Shown here piece by piece: positions 18,841 through 27,794 of a stretch of DNA of 64,000 nucleotides. The notes under the pieces are model-generated. The model was not told where the DNA came from, made no database searches, and saw only the letters and a list, made by a program, of their open reading frames with translations. Positions within the stretch are counted from its first letter, which is position 1; each line of letters opens with the position of its first letter. The stretch comes from Anaerosolibacter carboniphilus (GTDB lineage: Bacteria > Bacillota > Clostridia > Peptostreptococcales > Thermotaleaceae), in the NCBI RefSeq assembly GCF_014205875.1, contig NZ_JACHEN010000001.1, forward strand, positions 62,001 to 126,000, in the 5' to 3' direction. A program made the translations under genes and the position numbers.

Positions 18841-18871
18841 ACAGAGAGGGTGTAAATGCATCCTCTCTGTT
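18841..18871. terminator. Bidirectional terminator, topB / NSS transporter
   Basis: ACAGAGAGG and CCTCTCTGT around a 12-base loop, with A-rich and T-rich flanks, between convergent genes. Confidence 0.8.
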
Positions 18872-18887
18872 TGTGTATAATTTTAAA

Positions 18888-20240
18888 TTATAGAAGACCG
18901 ATCCCATTTAAGAATACAAGGGCAATGAGAATGGGTGCTACGAATTTTGTAAGGAAGATAAACGCTCCAAAATAGCCTGCCTTCACACCTTCAGCTTTCA
19001 CTTCTTCTTCGACAGATGATCTCTTCATATACCACCCTGCAAATAGTGTGATGAATAATCCACCTAAAGGCAGTAATAGATTATCTGAACACCAAATCAA
19101 TAAATCCATAAAAGCTAATCCAAATAGTTTTGCCTCGGCCAACGGACCATTGGATAAAGAGCAGAATATACCAATTACTGTGATGATTAGAGCAGCGATG
19201 ATCGTGGCTTTCTTTCTAGACATTTTTAAGTCTTCTGCAAAGTATGCAACAACAACCTCAAGGATAGAGATAGATGATGTCAAGGCAGCAACAGCAAGTA
19301 AGACGAAAAATAGAATGCCGAAGACGTGCCCATAAGGCATTTGTTGGAATACATTGGGTAGTGTTACGAAAACCAAACCAGGCCCTACGTTGGGTTCGAT
19401 ACCAAAGGCAAATACTGCCGGAAATATGGCTATACCAGCTAATAAAGCGATGGAGGTATCGGCGATCGTAACTTGGATAGCTGTTTCCCCAAGATTTTCT
19501 TTTTTACTGATATAGGAACCATAGGTGATCATGGTGCCCATTCCCAGACTGAGAGAGAAGAAAGCATGACCTAATGCAGCAAGAACCGCTTCTCCTGTTA
19601 TTTTTGACCAGTCTGGCTTGAATAAGAAGGCTAAACCATCTTCTGCACCAGGAAGCGTAATTGCACGGATATCAAGAATGATGATGATAACAAGCAACAT
19701 AGGCATTAATACCTTCGAATACTTTTCAATGCCATCTTTAATACCAGCCACAACAATCCAAGCGGTTAATGCCATGAAAGCGATCTGCCAGAAAATTGGT
19801 TTCGATGCAGAACTTATAAATCCTCCAAATATTCCACCTATCTGATCAGGAGATTGACCGGCGAAGGTATTTGCAGCTGCTTTGAATATATACTCCATAC
19901 ACCAACCTGCAACGACCCCATAGAAAGAAAGAATAACAAAAGCAGCAGCTACGCCTATCCAGCCTGTTAAAAACCAAGGTGTATTCGGCGCCAGCTTTTT
20001 GAAAGCGCCAATGGCATTCTTTTGGGCTTTACGACCAATCAAGAATTCAGAGAGCATAAGTGGAAAGCCGATCAATACAATACAAATCAAATAAACGACA
20101 ATAAAGGCAGCGCCACCATATACGCCCGTGATATATGGGAATTTCCATATATTTCCTAGGCCAATGGCAGAGCCAGCCGCAGCAGCAATCACTCCAAATT
20201 TACTGCCAAAGGAATCTCTTTGAAGAGAGGATTTGTCCAT
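18888..20240 (-). CDS. Sodium-dependent transporter, neurotransmitter:sodium symporter (SNF) family
   Basis: A 450-residue integral membrane protein with the family signature GSAIGLGNIWKFPY in transmembrane helix 1 and about 11-12 hydrophobic segments of the LeuT fold. It presumably imports an amino acid with sodium; the substrate is not evident. An AAAGGAGG site precedes the start. Unlike the second NSS gene in this window it has no small-subunit gene after it. It ends at a terminator shared with topB. Confidence 0.92.
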   Translation of the reverse strand: MDKSSLQRDSFGSKFGVIAAAAGSAIGLGNIWKFPYITGVYGGAAFIVVYLICIVLIGFPLMLSEFLIGRKAQKNAIGAFKKLAPNTPWFLTGWIGVAAAFVILSFYGVVAGWCMEYIFKAAANTFAGQSPDQIGGIFGGFISSASKPIFWQIAFMALTAWIVVAGIKDGIEKYSKVLMPMLLVIIIILDIRAITLPGAEDGLAFLFKPDWSKITGEAVLAALGHAFFSLSLGMGTMITYGSYISKKENLGETAIQVTIADTSIALLAGIAIFPAVFAFGIEPNVGPGLVFVTLPNVFQQMPYGHVFGILFFVLLAVAALTSSISILEVVVAYFAEDLKMSRKKATIIAALIITVIGIFCSLSNGPLAEAKLFGLAFMDLLIWCSDNLLLPLGGLFITLFAGWYMKRSSVEEEVKAEGVKAGYFGAFIFLTKFVAPILIALVFLNGIGLL

Positions 20241-20511
20241 TCAGTAAACCTCCTTTAATTAAGATAAAAACGGCTGATTCAGAAATGATCCGATACAAGA
20301 TGAAGCCTAATCATTCAAAATTCCCCGAAACGTCTTAAAGAGATAGTATCATGGATAAAAAAGTGTGTCAATTATGTAATAGTTATTTCAAAAATTCAAT
20401 ATATATAAACTTTGTTGCATGTATCTAAGGATTAATTGTTGTAATGGTTCGAAATAATAAGAAAAAATGTATGAAGAAAGATTTATGACTATCATTAGGA
20501 TTCCCCAAAAA
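20241..20511. other. Upstream region of the NSS gene; nothing else evident
   Basis: This stretch holds the leader and promoter of the minus-strand transporter. I saw no second coding frame, riboswitch core or repeat in it. Confidence 0.4.
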
Positions 20512-20549
20512 AATATAAAAGCACACTTTATGAAAATAAAGTGTGCTTC
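20512..20549 (-). terminator. Terminator of the 231-residue membrane protein gene
   Basis: AGCACACTTTAT and ATAAAGTGTGCT form a perfect 12-bp stem with a 4-base loop. On the minus strand it is followed by a T-rich tract. Confidence 0.88.
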
Positions 20550-20558
20550 AATGGACAA

Positions 20559-21254
20559 TTAGACAAATAAGTTTTTATTCTTGAAACCTCGATAAGCCTG
20601 TAAGCTAGCCAAGGCAAATAGCAACAAGGCCAATAGTGGAGGAACCGTCACCAGTGCTTTTGCCACGCCAACAGAACGACCTGTGTCTGCCAGTACTTGG
20701 CTGACGGCCTGCTGATAGTTAGATAAAGCATAGATGCCATAGCGTATCCAAATAAATGATGTCATCAAGGCTACCGGAACGATGGAAAGGCTCATATACA
20801 AACCATTAATGGAACGATTTTTTACACCCCGTGTACCTAAGAATATAGGTACAAAAAATACAGCAGGAAGAATAAAGCCGAAATATTGTGGAGAAAGAGC
20901 TAAAAACAGAGCCGAAGTAAAAAGGAAGGTTCTATGGTATTTGTTTACCTCCTGCGTTTTCCCTTCAAAATCGCCCTTGGCTGCATGGAGATATCTCACA
21001 TAGGCTTCTAGTTTGCTTAGGTTTTCTTTTTGATCTTTACTTCCTTTCAATATTTTTACAGTTTCCTTGCCTTTCTTGCACAATGCTTCATATACGTTTT
21101 CATAGCGTTCAGGAACTTCCAGTTTCTTATAGTTTGTTTCCAGAGAAGCTAGCTCATTGCGAAGCTTATCGCCTTTACTTGGAGCAATCACTTGTGGATT
21201 TGCTGCCAGGGTATTCAATTCTTTCATGATATCCATTAAATGAGATGTATGCAT
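20559..21254 (-). CDS. Membrane protein of unknown function
   Basis: A 231-residue protein I do not recognise. The N-terminal half (residues 1-105) is hydrophilic and helical, with a Lys/Glu-rich, coiled-coil-like composition. The C-terminal half has about four hydrophobic segments (near residues 108-125, 127-142, 150-172 and 205-222) and ends in a short basic tail. It stands alone between two NSS transporter units with its own terminator, and has an AGGAGTGATT ribosome site. No function is proposed. Confidence 0.7.
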   Translation of the reverse strand: MHTSHLMDIMKELNTLAANPQVIAPSKGDKLRNELASLETNYKKLEVPERYENVYEALCKKGKETVKILKGSKDQKENLSKLEAYVRYLHAAKGDFEGKTQEVNKYHRTFLFTSALFLALSPQYFGFILPAVFFVPIFLGTRGVKNRSINGLYMSLSIVPVALMTSFIWIRYGIYALSNYQQAVSQVLADTGRSVGVAKALVTVPPLLALLLFALASLQAYRGFKNKNLFV

Positions 21255-21378
21255 GGAATCACTCCTTATCTGCTGATCATTTCATAACTATAGTATGATT
21301 GATATTAGTGTATCATATTCTGACCTTTGTTGTATATGGACTGCTATAAAACTGATAGGATATGAAACGGAATCGATA

Positions 21379-21407
21379 ATAAAACCCCACCTAAGGTGGG
21401 GTTTTAT
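21379..21407 (-). terminator. Terminator of the metP-metS-like operon
   Basis: AAAACCCCACC and GGTGGGGTTTT around a 3-base loop, just after the small-subunit stop codon. Confidence 0.9.
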
Positions 21408-21414
21408 CCCTAAA

Positions 21415-21513
21415 CTATTTATCTCCCTTCAAAAGGGGTCTCATTGTTACGGCGATGGCTATGAAAATTAGAGACCATGTAGTAACCATAAATCCCAAAG
21501 CTGCACCTGTCAT
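21415..21513 (-). CDS. MetS-like small subunit of an NSS transporter (32 residues)
   Basis: A 32-residue frame beginning MTGAALGFMVTTWSLIF and ending PLLKGDK. It has one hydrophobic helix and a basic tail and is preceded by a perfect GGAGGTAATG site. It lies 20 bases after the NSS transporter gene and before the operon terminator. Its position and shape match the methionine/alanine importer small subunit (MetS, MaAIMP_sms) that partners MetP in Corynebacterium and many Firmicutes. Function is inferred from that family; the small size leaves little sequence to prove it. Confidence 0.8.
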   Translation of the reverse strand: MTGAALGFMVTTWSLIFIAIAVTMRPLLKGDK

Positions 21514-21532
21514 ATCATTACCTCCTTTTGAA

Positions 21533-23113
21533 TTATATACGAACTGTTATTTTGTTAGTTTCAATCTCATCGGCATATTTAGTCTTGATAGATCTATATG
21601 ACTGGATGAAACCAACAAGCATTACTGCAAATACCACAACTCTTGCGCCATTTACCCAAGGAACCAACTGTGGAGAGTTTGCAACGAAGGATGGAACTGC
21701 TTTGAAGTAACCAGCCTTGTAGAAGTCTAAATAGGAGAAGAAGATTAAAACCATGATTACGATAGGTGTTACTAGCTTGTGGAATACATTGAAGAACCAT
21801 TTCGGTACCTTCCAGATTCCACCACGGTTCATCTCTTCAAATGCACCATCACCCATCAACCAAGCAGCTGCGATAATTTCGATTAGACCCAATACGATCA
21901 GCAGGTTTGAACCTACCCAGTTATCAACCTCAGTAAAGTAAGCTAAGTCAGCAGTCTTTGTTAAGATTGGCTCTAAACCAACTGGTAGACCCACGATGAT
22001 GTATCCAAGGAATACCATCCAAGCAGCTTTACCTCTAGTTACACCTAAATCTTCTTCCATTAGGGCAACTAGATAGTTGTACATTGCGATGGCAGATGTG
22101 AATCCAGCGAAGAACAATAGTAAGAACCATAATGCTCCGAAGATCTGACCGCCAGCCATTGTTCTGAATACGTTTGGCAATGCGATGAAGGATAGACCAA
22201 CACCAGCACCTACGCCATCTGGACCAAGGAATGCATAAGCGATTGGAATAACCGCTGTACCACCAAGGATAATCTCAGCAAATTCATTCAATGAAATTGT
22301 AGCTAAGGATGATACAACTACGTCATCGTCAGCTTTCAAGTAAGAAGCATAGTTACAAATGATACCCATACCGATGGACAATGTGAAGAAGATTTGTCCG
22401 GCTGCAGCGATTGCAGATCTCCAGCTAAGAGCTGAAAAGTCTGGGTTCCAGATATAATTCAAACCTTTCATGGAGGACCAGTCTGGATCTACTGGGCTAC
22501 CAAGAGTTAAAGCACGGATAGCAAGGACGATACCAAATACATAAAGAACTGGCATCATTAATTTTGCCCAAGCCTCGATACCTTTTTGGATACCCCTCAT
22601 AACTGCAAAACCAAGACCTGCAAGAGCGATGATCCAGAAAGTGAATACCATACCTGGCGATTGAATATAATTTACGAATACTTCTCCTGTAGATACTGCT
22701 GTATCAGCATATCCACCTGTAACAGATAGGAAGCTGTATCCTAATGTCCAACCGATAATATGGTTGTAGTAGGAGTTAACTAACAAGGTTACGGCGAAGG
22801 CAATCATACCTGCTAAAGAACCAATGATAAGAGCAGTTTTTGGTTTTGTGCCTTCTCTTGCCTGTAAGTAAACCATTGGTCCTAATGTACCATGACCATA
22901 TCTACCACCGTAACGGCCAAGGTTCCACTCTACCAACATAACAGGAATACCGATAAGAATAAGTGCTGCAAAATAAGGAATCATAAATGCACCGCCGCCG
23001 TTGCTAGCAGCCTGATATGGGAATCTCCAGAAGTTACCCAAGCCAACGGCGTTACCGGCCATAGCAAGGATCAAACCTAATTTGGATCCCCAGTTCTCTC
23101 TTGAATTGCTCAT
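21533..23113 (-). CDS. NSS-family amino-acid:sodium symporter, MetP-like large subunit
   Basis: A 526-residue LeuT-fold transporter with the signature GNAVGLGNFWRFPYQAA in helix 1 and about 12 transmembrane segments. It is closer to the MetP (methionine/alanine importer) subgroup because it is followed by a small hydrophobic subunit gene in the same operon. The start has GGAGGGAGC 5' of it. It probably imports a neutral amino acid with sodium; the exact substrate is not shown by the sequence. Confidence 0.88.
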   Translation of the reverse strand: MSNSRENWGSKLGLILAMAGNAVGLGNFWRFPYQAASNGGGAFMIPYFAALILIGIPVMLVEWNLGRYGGRYGHGTLGPMVYLQAREGTKPKTALIIGSLAGMIAFAVTLLVNSYYNHIIGWTLGYSFLSVTGGYADTAVSTGEVFVNYIQSPGMVFTFWIIALAGLGFAVMRGIQKGIEAWAKLMMPVLYVFGIVLAIRALTLGSPVDPDWSSMKGLNYIWNPDFSALSWRSAIAAAGQIFFTLSIGMGIICNYASYLKADDDVVVSSLATISLNEFAEIILGGTAVIPIAYAFLGPDGVGAGVGLSFIALPNVFRTMAGGQIFGALWFLLLFFAGFTSAIAMYNYLVALMEEDLGVTRGKAAWMVFLGYIIVGLPVGLEPILTKTADLAYFTEVDNWVGSNLLIVLGLIEIIAAAWLMGDGAFEEMNRGGIWKVPKWFFNVFHKLVTPIVIMVLIFFSYLDFYKAGYFKAVPSFVANSPQLVPWVNGARVVVFAVMLVGFIQSYRSIKTKYADEIETNKITVRI

Positions 23114-23582
23114 AAGAGTGCTCCCTCCTTTTAAATTGTATGATTTCTATTTCAACTTCCATTATAATTAGTTTCAAAAAAATTAGCAATGATTATTTTT
23201 ACTTTTCTGAATGTTTATAATTGGGAAATAATTGTTTGTTTTTTATCAAAGTATTCGTTATAAAAGGTATAAATTATATAAAAATATGAATAATTATTCA
23301 ATATGTGATCGTGAAATCCAGAGAAATACTGGAAATAAGTTCTAAGATATATATTAAATAAATGATAAAATTGTTACAAAAATGTCAATCTTATCATAAA
23401 AACTGAATGAAGGAGGTGGAAATTTACCTATTTTTATGCAAAAATATTTTCAGATATTTGCAGAGATAATAATAATTCTTTTGTTTGTTGAAAAATTTTA
23501 ACAGTACAAATTTTATTAAACGATATGCTGAAAGGAAGATTTAGAAAAGGAAGGGAGACGCTATAAGATGGTAGTAACTAGA
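23114..23582. other. AT-rich intergenic region
   Basis: No gene could be supported. An isolated AAGGAGGTGG at about 23410 resembles a ribosome site, but the nearest ATG (23446) is too far away and opens only a 21-codon frame. Confidence 0.4.
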
Positions 23583-23611
23583 TTGACATGCTCAAAAGAT
23601 TATGATATATT
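23583..23611 (+). promoter_or_regulatory. Promoter of the cobalamin riboswitch transcript
   Basis: TTGACA (23583-23588), a 17-base spacer and TATATT (23606-23611). Predicted transcription starts about 15 bases before the aptamer. Confidence 0.8.
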
Positions 23612-23631
23612 TTTTATAAGTGAATAATTTT

Positions 23632-23787
23632 TGCATTAGGTTTCCTTAGGGAATAATAGGGAAGTACGGTGTAAAACCGTCGCAGCCCCCGCTACTGTAA
23701 ATGATGACGAAACCCCAACAAATGCCACTGAACCATCGGGAAGGCTGGGGAAGTAGATTGATTCATGAGCCAGGAGACCTGCCTATT
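23632..23787 (+). ncRNA. Cobalamin (B12) riboswitch aptamer
   Basis: The conserved elements appear in order: GGGAA...CGGTG near 23660, the B12-box core GCAGCCCCCGCTACTGTAA (23682-23700), GCCACTG, GGGAAGGC, and the 3' box GAGCCAGGAGACCTGCC (about 23767-23783). These match the adenosylcobalamin riboswitch class closely. A small hairpin (ACCTTC/GAAGGT, 23800-23816) and a terminator follow. No B12-related gene is present downstream; see the findings. Confidence 0.96.
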
Positions 23788-23843
23788 GCTGATATCACTA
23801 CCTTCGGAGGGAAGGTCAGGAAAGTAGATTCTACTGAATATAT

Positions 23844-23869
23844 ACCCTGTCTTTCCGGCAGGGTTTTTT
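23844..23869 (+). terminator. Riboswitch-linked intrinsic terminator
   Basis: ACCCTG (23844-23849) and CAGGGT (23859-23864), followed by TTTTT. It is placed as a riboswitch expression platform would be. Confidence 0.8.
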
Positions 23870-23922
23870 GTTTCCCTTATAGAAGGTGATTGGTCTAGTT
23901 TTCAAACATTTTCCTTACTTTG

Positions 23923-23950
23923 TCCCCCGAATATCGGGGGATTTTTTTTA
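23923..23950 (+). terminator. Second strong terminator after the riboswitch
   Basis: TCCCCCGA and TCGGGGGA around a 3-base loop, then eight T. It isolates the riboswitch transcript from the TetR operon. Confidence 0.9.
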
Positions 23951-23986
23951 TCTTTTAAAGCATGGAAATAATTCATTGAACTTACA

Positions 23987-24015
23987 TTGATTTTGGAAAG
24001 AATTAGGCGTATAAT
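23987..24015 (+). promoter_or_regulatory. Promoter of the TetR-MacAB-like operon
   Basis: TTGATT (23987-23992), 17 bases, TATAAT (24010-24015). Confidence 0.8.
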
Positions 24016-24019
24016 AATA

Positions 24020-24046
24020 TTGTACTCAAAAAGTACAAAAGTACAG
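24020..24046 (+). promoter_or_regulatory. Probable TetR operator
   Basis: Inverted repeat TTGTACT-CAAAA-AGTACAA (24020-24038) just downstream of the -10 element. An additional half site, AAGTACA, follows directly (24040-24046). Confidence 0.65.
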
Positions 24047-24079
24047 TATGTCCTAAATTTGGAGAAAGGAAGGGGATAT

Positions 24080-24679
24080 ATGACAACCCAGAGTTCCAAA
24101 AAATACAGAAGATTGATGGAGAAAGCAAAAGAGTTGTTTTTTACACAAGGATATAAGCGCGTGACCATGGATGAGATCGCAGCAGAAGCAGGGATTAGTA
24201 AGATGACAATATATAAGTATTTTTCTTCCAAGGAAGACCTATTGCTAGAAGTGATCATACAGTGGAGCGATCAGATTCTATCAATAATACATGCAGATTT
24301 AGATAAGATTCCAACTGCTGTTGAAAAGATAGAATACATGTTTTCCTTTGGCGCAAGCGTTTCGAAAGAAATGCCCTTCGTGTTATATAAAGACATTATG
24401 GAGTCTCCTTACATCATCGCACGACTAGGGGAATATAAGAAAAAAGAGGTATTGGTACTATGGAAAAATATATTGGAGGAAGGGGTAAATAAAGGGGAGA
24501 TGCGACCCATGGATGTGGATTTCGTATCTCACTTTTTATCAGATTTAACAGAAAACATTGACTGGCAAAGGATATTTGCAAATCCTTATTATTTAAATGA
24601 GGAAAAAGGGGTCAGCTGGCTGGTAGAGAATATTTATGATTTCTTTAAGTATGGATTATTAGGAAGGGGTAAGGGGTAG
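24080..24679 (+). CDS. TetR/AcrR-family transcriptional regulator
   Basis: About 199 residues. The N-terminal helix-turn-helix (about residues 10-57) contains TQGYKRVTMDEIAAEAGISKMTIYKYFSSKEDLL, typical of TetR regulators. The ligand domain is diverged. ATG 24080 is chosen with GGAGAAAGGAAGGGG upstream; an in-frame extension to 23987 would cross the promoter and operator and is rejected. It probably represses its own operon of ATPase, FtsX-type permease and HlyD-type adaptor. Confidence 0.92.
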   Translation: MTTQSSKKYRRLMEKAKELFFTQGYKRVTMDEIAAEAGISKMTIYKYFSSKEDLLLEVIIQWSDQILSIIHADLDKIPTAVEKIEYMFSFGASVSKEMPFVLYKDIMESPYIIARLGEYKKKEVLVLWKNILEEGVNKGEMRPMDVDFVSHFLSDLTENIDWQRIFANPYYLNEEKGVSWLVENIYDFFKYGLLGRGKG

Positions 24680-24721
24680 AAAAATATCAAATGGGATGAG
24701 TGGATATAGGAGGTGATCAAG

Positions 24722-25432
24722 GTGGAGAAAGAAATTTTAATGCGAGTAGAAAAGGTAAGCAAAACTTATCAAATGGGAGAAGTAAAGGTCCACGCTTTAC
24801 AGGATGCAAGTTTTGAACTGTTTGAAGGAGAATTTGTTGTAATTTTAGGGCCCAGTGGATCTGGAAAGAGTACACTTCTGAATATTCTAGGTGGAATGGA
24901 CTCTCCGTCAGAGGGCAGAGTATTCATCCATGATGAGGAGATAACCAATTATAATGATAAACAACTGACAGTTTATCGCAGAGATCATGTGGGCTTTGTG
25001 TTTCAGTTTTACAATCTGATGGCAAATTTAACAGCTAGAGAAAATGTGGAGTTGGCTACGGAAATTTGCAAGAATGCCTTAAATATTGATGAGATCATGG
25101 TGGATGTGGGACTTGGAGAGCGAAAGGACCACTTTCCATCCCAGATGAGTGGAGGTGAACAGCAACGGGTAGCCATTGCAAGGGCAGTTGCTAAAAATCC
25201 TGTGCTTTTACTCTGTGACGAACCTACAGGCGCTTTGGACTTTCAAACAGGTATTATGATCTTATCGCTGCTTCATAAAATCAATCGGCAGTTTAACAAG
25301 ACGGTAGTTATTATTACCCACAATACACCGATTGGGGAAATGGCTGATCGCGTGATTAAAATGCGCAGCGGAAAGATTGTTGAAGTAAAGGAAAACACAA
25401 ATCCGATACCGCCAGAAAGGATTGAGTGGTAA
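24722..25432 (+). CDS. MacB/LolD-type ABC transporter ATPase
   Basis: A 236-residue nucleotide-binding subunit: Walker [11 protein letters not shown]-loop [17 protein letters not shown], signature [14 protein letters not shown], Walker [13 protein letters not shown] and His in ITHNTPI. It belongs to the MacB/LolD/FtsE-like group. The start is GTG 24722, 8 bases after AGGAGG; an earlier in-frame GTG at 24713 lies within that site. It energises the permease whose ATG overlaps its stop codon (TAATG). Confidence 0.92.
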   Translation: MEKEILMRVEKVSKTYQMGEVKVHALQDASFELFEGEFVVILGPSGSGKSTLLNILGGMDSPSEGRVFIHDEEITNYNDKQLTVYRRDHVGFVFQFYNLMANLTARENVELATEICKNALNIDEIMVDVGLGERKDHFPSQMSGGEQQRVAIARAVAKNPVLLLCDEPTGALDFQTGIMILSLLHKINRQFNKTVVIITHNTPIGEMADRVIKMRSGKIVEVKENTNPIPPERIEW

Positions 25433-27783
25433 TGAGAAAGCTGGATATACGACTATTGAGACTATTGAGGAATTCAAAGGGACAGTTTATTTCCATTGCC
25501 ATCGTCGTTGCCCTAGGCCTATGTATCTATGTTTCGTTTAGTATGACAGCCATGAATTTGAAGAATACAGTGGATTATTATTATGAACTGACGAACTTCG
25601 GAGATATTTTTGTCCAGGCCGTTAAAATACCTGAAAGTGCGTTGCATAGATTAAAAGAAATCGAAGGGATCGAGGTTGTACAGGGACGGGTAAGTTTTGA
25701 TGTTCCTTTAAAAGTGGAAAATGATAAAGAAAAGGTAAGGATACGAATCGTATCTCTTCCAGATACGGAGAAGAGAATCAATGACTTGTATGTTCTGGAG
25801 GGGAAAATCGTTGAGGGACAGCCCAAAAAGGTGGTAGTATTGGAGCAGTTTGCAAAAGCAAGAAAAATTGCTGTAGGAGATAAAATGACCGCCTATATCG
25901 ATGGGAAAATGACGCAGCTGGATGTGTCTGGGATCGTAGCCAGTTCTGAGTATGTGTATCTCATGGAAAATGAACAGGCGCTGCTGCCTGCACCGGAGAA
26001 ATTTGGTGTCGTCTATGTCAGCGAAGAATTTGCCCAGACGACCTTTGGTTATCAGGATAGTTACAATGAGCTTTTGATTCAAATAAAAGACCAGGATAAA
26101 ATGGATGAGATTGTAAAAAAGCTTGAAGAGAGATTAGATCGATATGGTGTAAAGAGAATCATCGAACGAAAGGACCAACTAAGCAATCGGATGTTGACAG
26201 AAGAAGTTACCCAATTAGGGAAGACTTCTAAGACCGTTCCCTTGCTCTTTCTGTTGGTGGCAGCCCTTATTATTTATATCATGCTGATTCGAATCGTGAA
26301 AAATGACCGTATCTATATCGGTGTGTTGAAGGCTTTAGGCTATGGAAACTATGCAATATTGTCTCACTATGTGAAGTTTGCCTTGGTGATCGGGATTACG
26401 GGGGCTCTGATCGGGAATGTGACTGGGGTGATGCTTTCAGGTTTATTGGCTCAAGTGTATGTGATGTATTACAATCTACCCTTATTGAAGTCAGAAATTT
26501 ATTATGTGTATATGATGTATGCCATTCTATTGACCAGTATTTTCTGCATCTTTGCGGGGCTTATAGGCGCCAAACCGGTGTTGGACATTATGCCAGCTGA
26601 TTCCATGCGTCCAGAGTCGCCCAAAACAGGAGGTCGAATTTTCTTAGAAAAAATTCGATGGTTCTGGAAATATGTGAGTTTTAGCTGGAAAATGGTGATT
26701 CGAAATATTGCGAGAAGCAAAAGACGATTTGCATTTTTGGTACTGGGGATTGCGTTGACCTATGGGATTACGGTTGTTCCCATCTTTCAAGGCGGTGCCA
26801 TGACCAACATGTTTACCCTCCACTATGGAGAGTTTCAAAAGATGGATTATAGCATTGATTTTAATAAACCCATGAATCGTAAGGCCATGCTTGAAGTAAA
26901 GCAATTGGCGGAGGTTGATTATATTGAACCGAAACTGGAATATCCCTTTGAACTCAGAACAGGCTGGAGAAAAAAGGTGGTAAGCATTATAGGGGTGCCT
27001 AAGGATACACAATTTTATGATTTTAAAGATAATCGTCAGCAATCTGTAAAGCTTCATGAAAAAGGAATATTTCTTACAGAAGGCTTGGCAAAGGCCCTGC
27101 ATGTTAAAGAGGGGGATCAAATAACCATCAAGAACTTTATTCCAGGGAAAGACGATGTCAAAGTGGAAGTGAAAGGAATTGTGAAGCAATATCTGGGCGT
27201 CAATGCTTACATGAACATTGTAGAGATGGAAAATACCTTAACCGAAAAGGGTATGATTACGGGGGTAAATGTCAGATCAAAGGATCGTGTACAGGATAAA
27301 GTAAAGGATATCAAACATGTTTCTGTTGTACAGTCGGTGGATGATATGAAAAACAGCTTTTTGCAGTTTCTGGATGCCACAAAATATTCCGTCGGAATCA
27401 TGATGCTTTTTGGAGGAATTTTAGGATTTGCCATTGTGTACAACTCTACGATTATCAGTATCGCAGAGCGGAGCATGGAATTTTCTTCCCTGCGGGTTTT
27501 AGGGTTTGAGAAGAAAAATATATATCAGATGATTACCAAGGAAAACATGCTGATGACGGTTATTGCCATTATTCTTGGAATACCGATTGGATATGGAATG
27601 TGTAACGGTATTGCGGAAGCCTTTAATACAGATATTTTTTCTATTCCAGTAATCTTAACGCCCAAAATATTTATCACAGCAGCTATTGCTACCGTTGGTT
27701 TTGTGTTCATTGCACAGCTAGCTACCCTAAAGAAAATTTATAGCCTTAATTTCATAGAAGCTCTAAAAAATCGTGTTTCCTAG
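25432..27783 (+). CDS. FtsX-family ABC permease (two-repeat MacB/LolCE type)
   Basis: A 783-residue membrane protein with two FtsX domains and two large extracytoplasmic regions. A first transmembrane helix (about residues 18-38), an external domain, a three-helix cluster (about 270-370), a second N-terminal-type helix (about 430-450), an external domain and a final three-helix cluster (about 650-770) are visible. It works with the preceding ATPase and following adaptor as an exporter or mechanotransmission complex. ATG 25432 overlaps the ATPase stop, implying translational coupling. The substrate is unknown. Confidence 0.9.
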   Translation: MRKLDIRLLRLLRNSKGQFISIAIVVALGLCIYVSFSMTAMNLKNTVDYYYELTNFGDIFVQAVKIPESALHRLKEIEGIEVVQGRVSFDVPLKVENDKEKVRIRIVSLPDTEKRINDLYVLEGKIVEGQPKKVVVLEQFAKARKIAVGDKMTAYIDGKMTQLDVSGIVASSEYVYLMENEQALLPAPEKFGVVYVSEEFAQTTFGYQDSYNELLIQIKDQDKMDEIVKKLEERLDRYGVKRIIERKDQLSNRMLTEEVTQLGKTSKTVPLLFLLVAALIIYIMLIRIVKNDRIYIGVLKALGYGNYAILSHYVKFALVIGITGALIGNVTGVMLSGLLAQVYVMYYNLPLLKSEIYYVYMMYAILLTSIFCIFAGLIGAKPVLDIMPADSMRPESPKTGGRIFLEKIRWFWKYVSFSWKMVIRNIARSKRRFAFLVLGIALTYGITVVPIFQGGAMTNMFTLHYGEFQKMDYSIDFNKPMNRKAMLEVKQLAEVDYIEPKLEYPFELRTGWRKKVVSIIGVPKDTQFYDFKDNRQQSVKLHEKGIFLTEGLAKALHVKEGDQITIKNFIPGKDDVKVEVKGIVKQYLGVNAYMNIVEMENTLTEKGMITGVNVRSKDRVQDKVKDIKHVSVVQSVDDMKNSFLQFLDATKYSVGIMMLFGGILGFAIVYNSTIISIAERSMEFSSLRVLGFEKKNIYQMITKENMLMTVIAIILGIPIGYGMCNGIAEAFNTDIFSIPVILTPKIFITAAIATVGFVFIAQLATLKKIYSLNFIEALKNRVS

Positions 27784-27794
27784 GAGGGAAGAAA

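Noticed and set aside
23410-23511. AAGGAGGTGG followed by a 21-codon frame from ATG 23446
   Set aside because: The ATG is 26 bases from the ribosome-site-like sequence and no start codon lies at a proper distance; the peptide has no supporting context.
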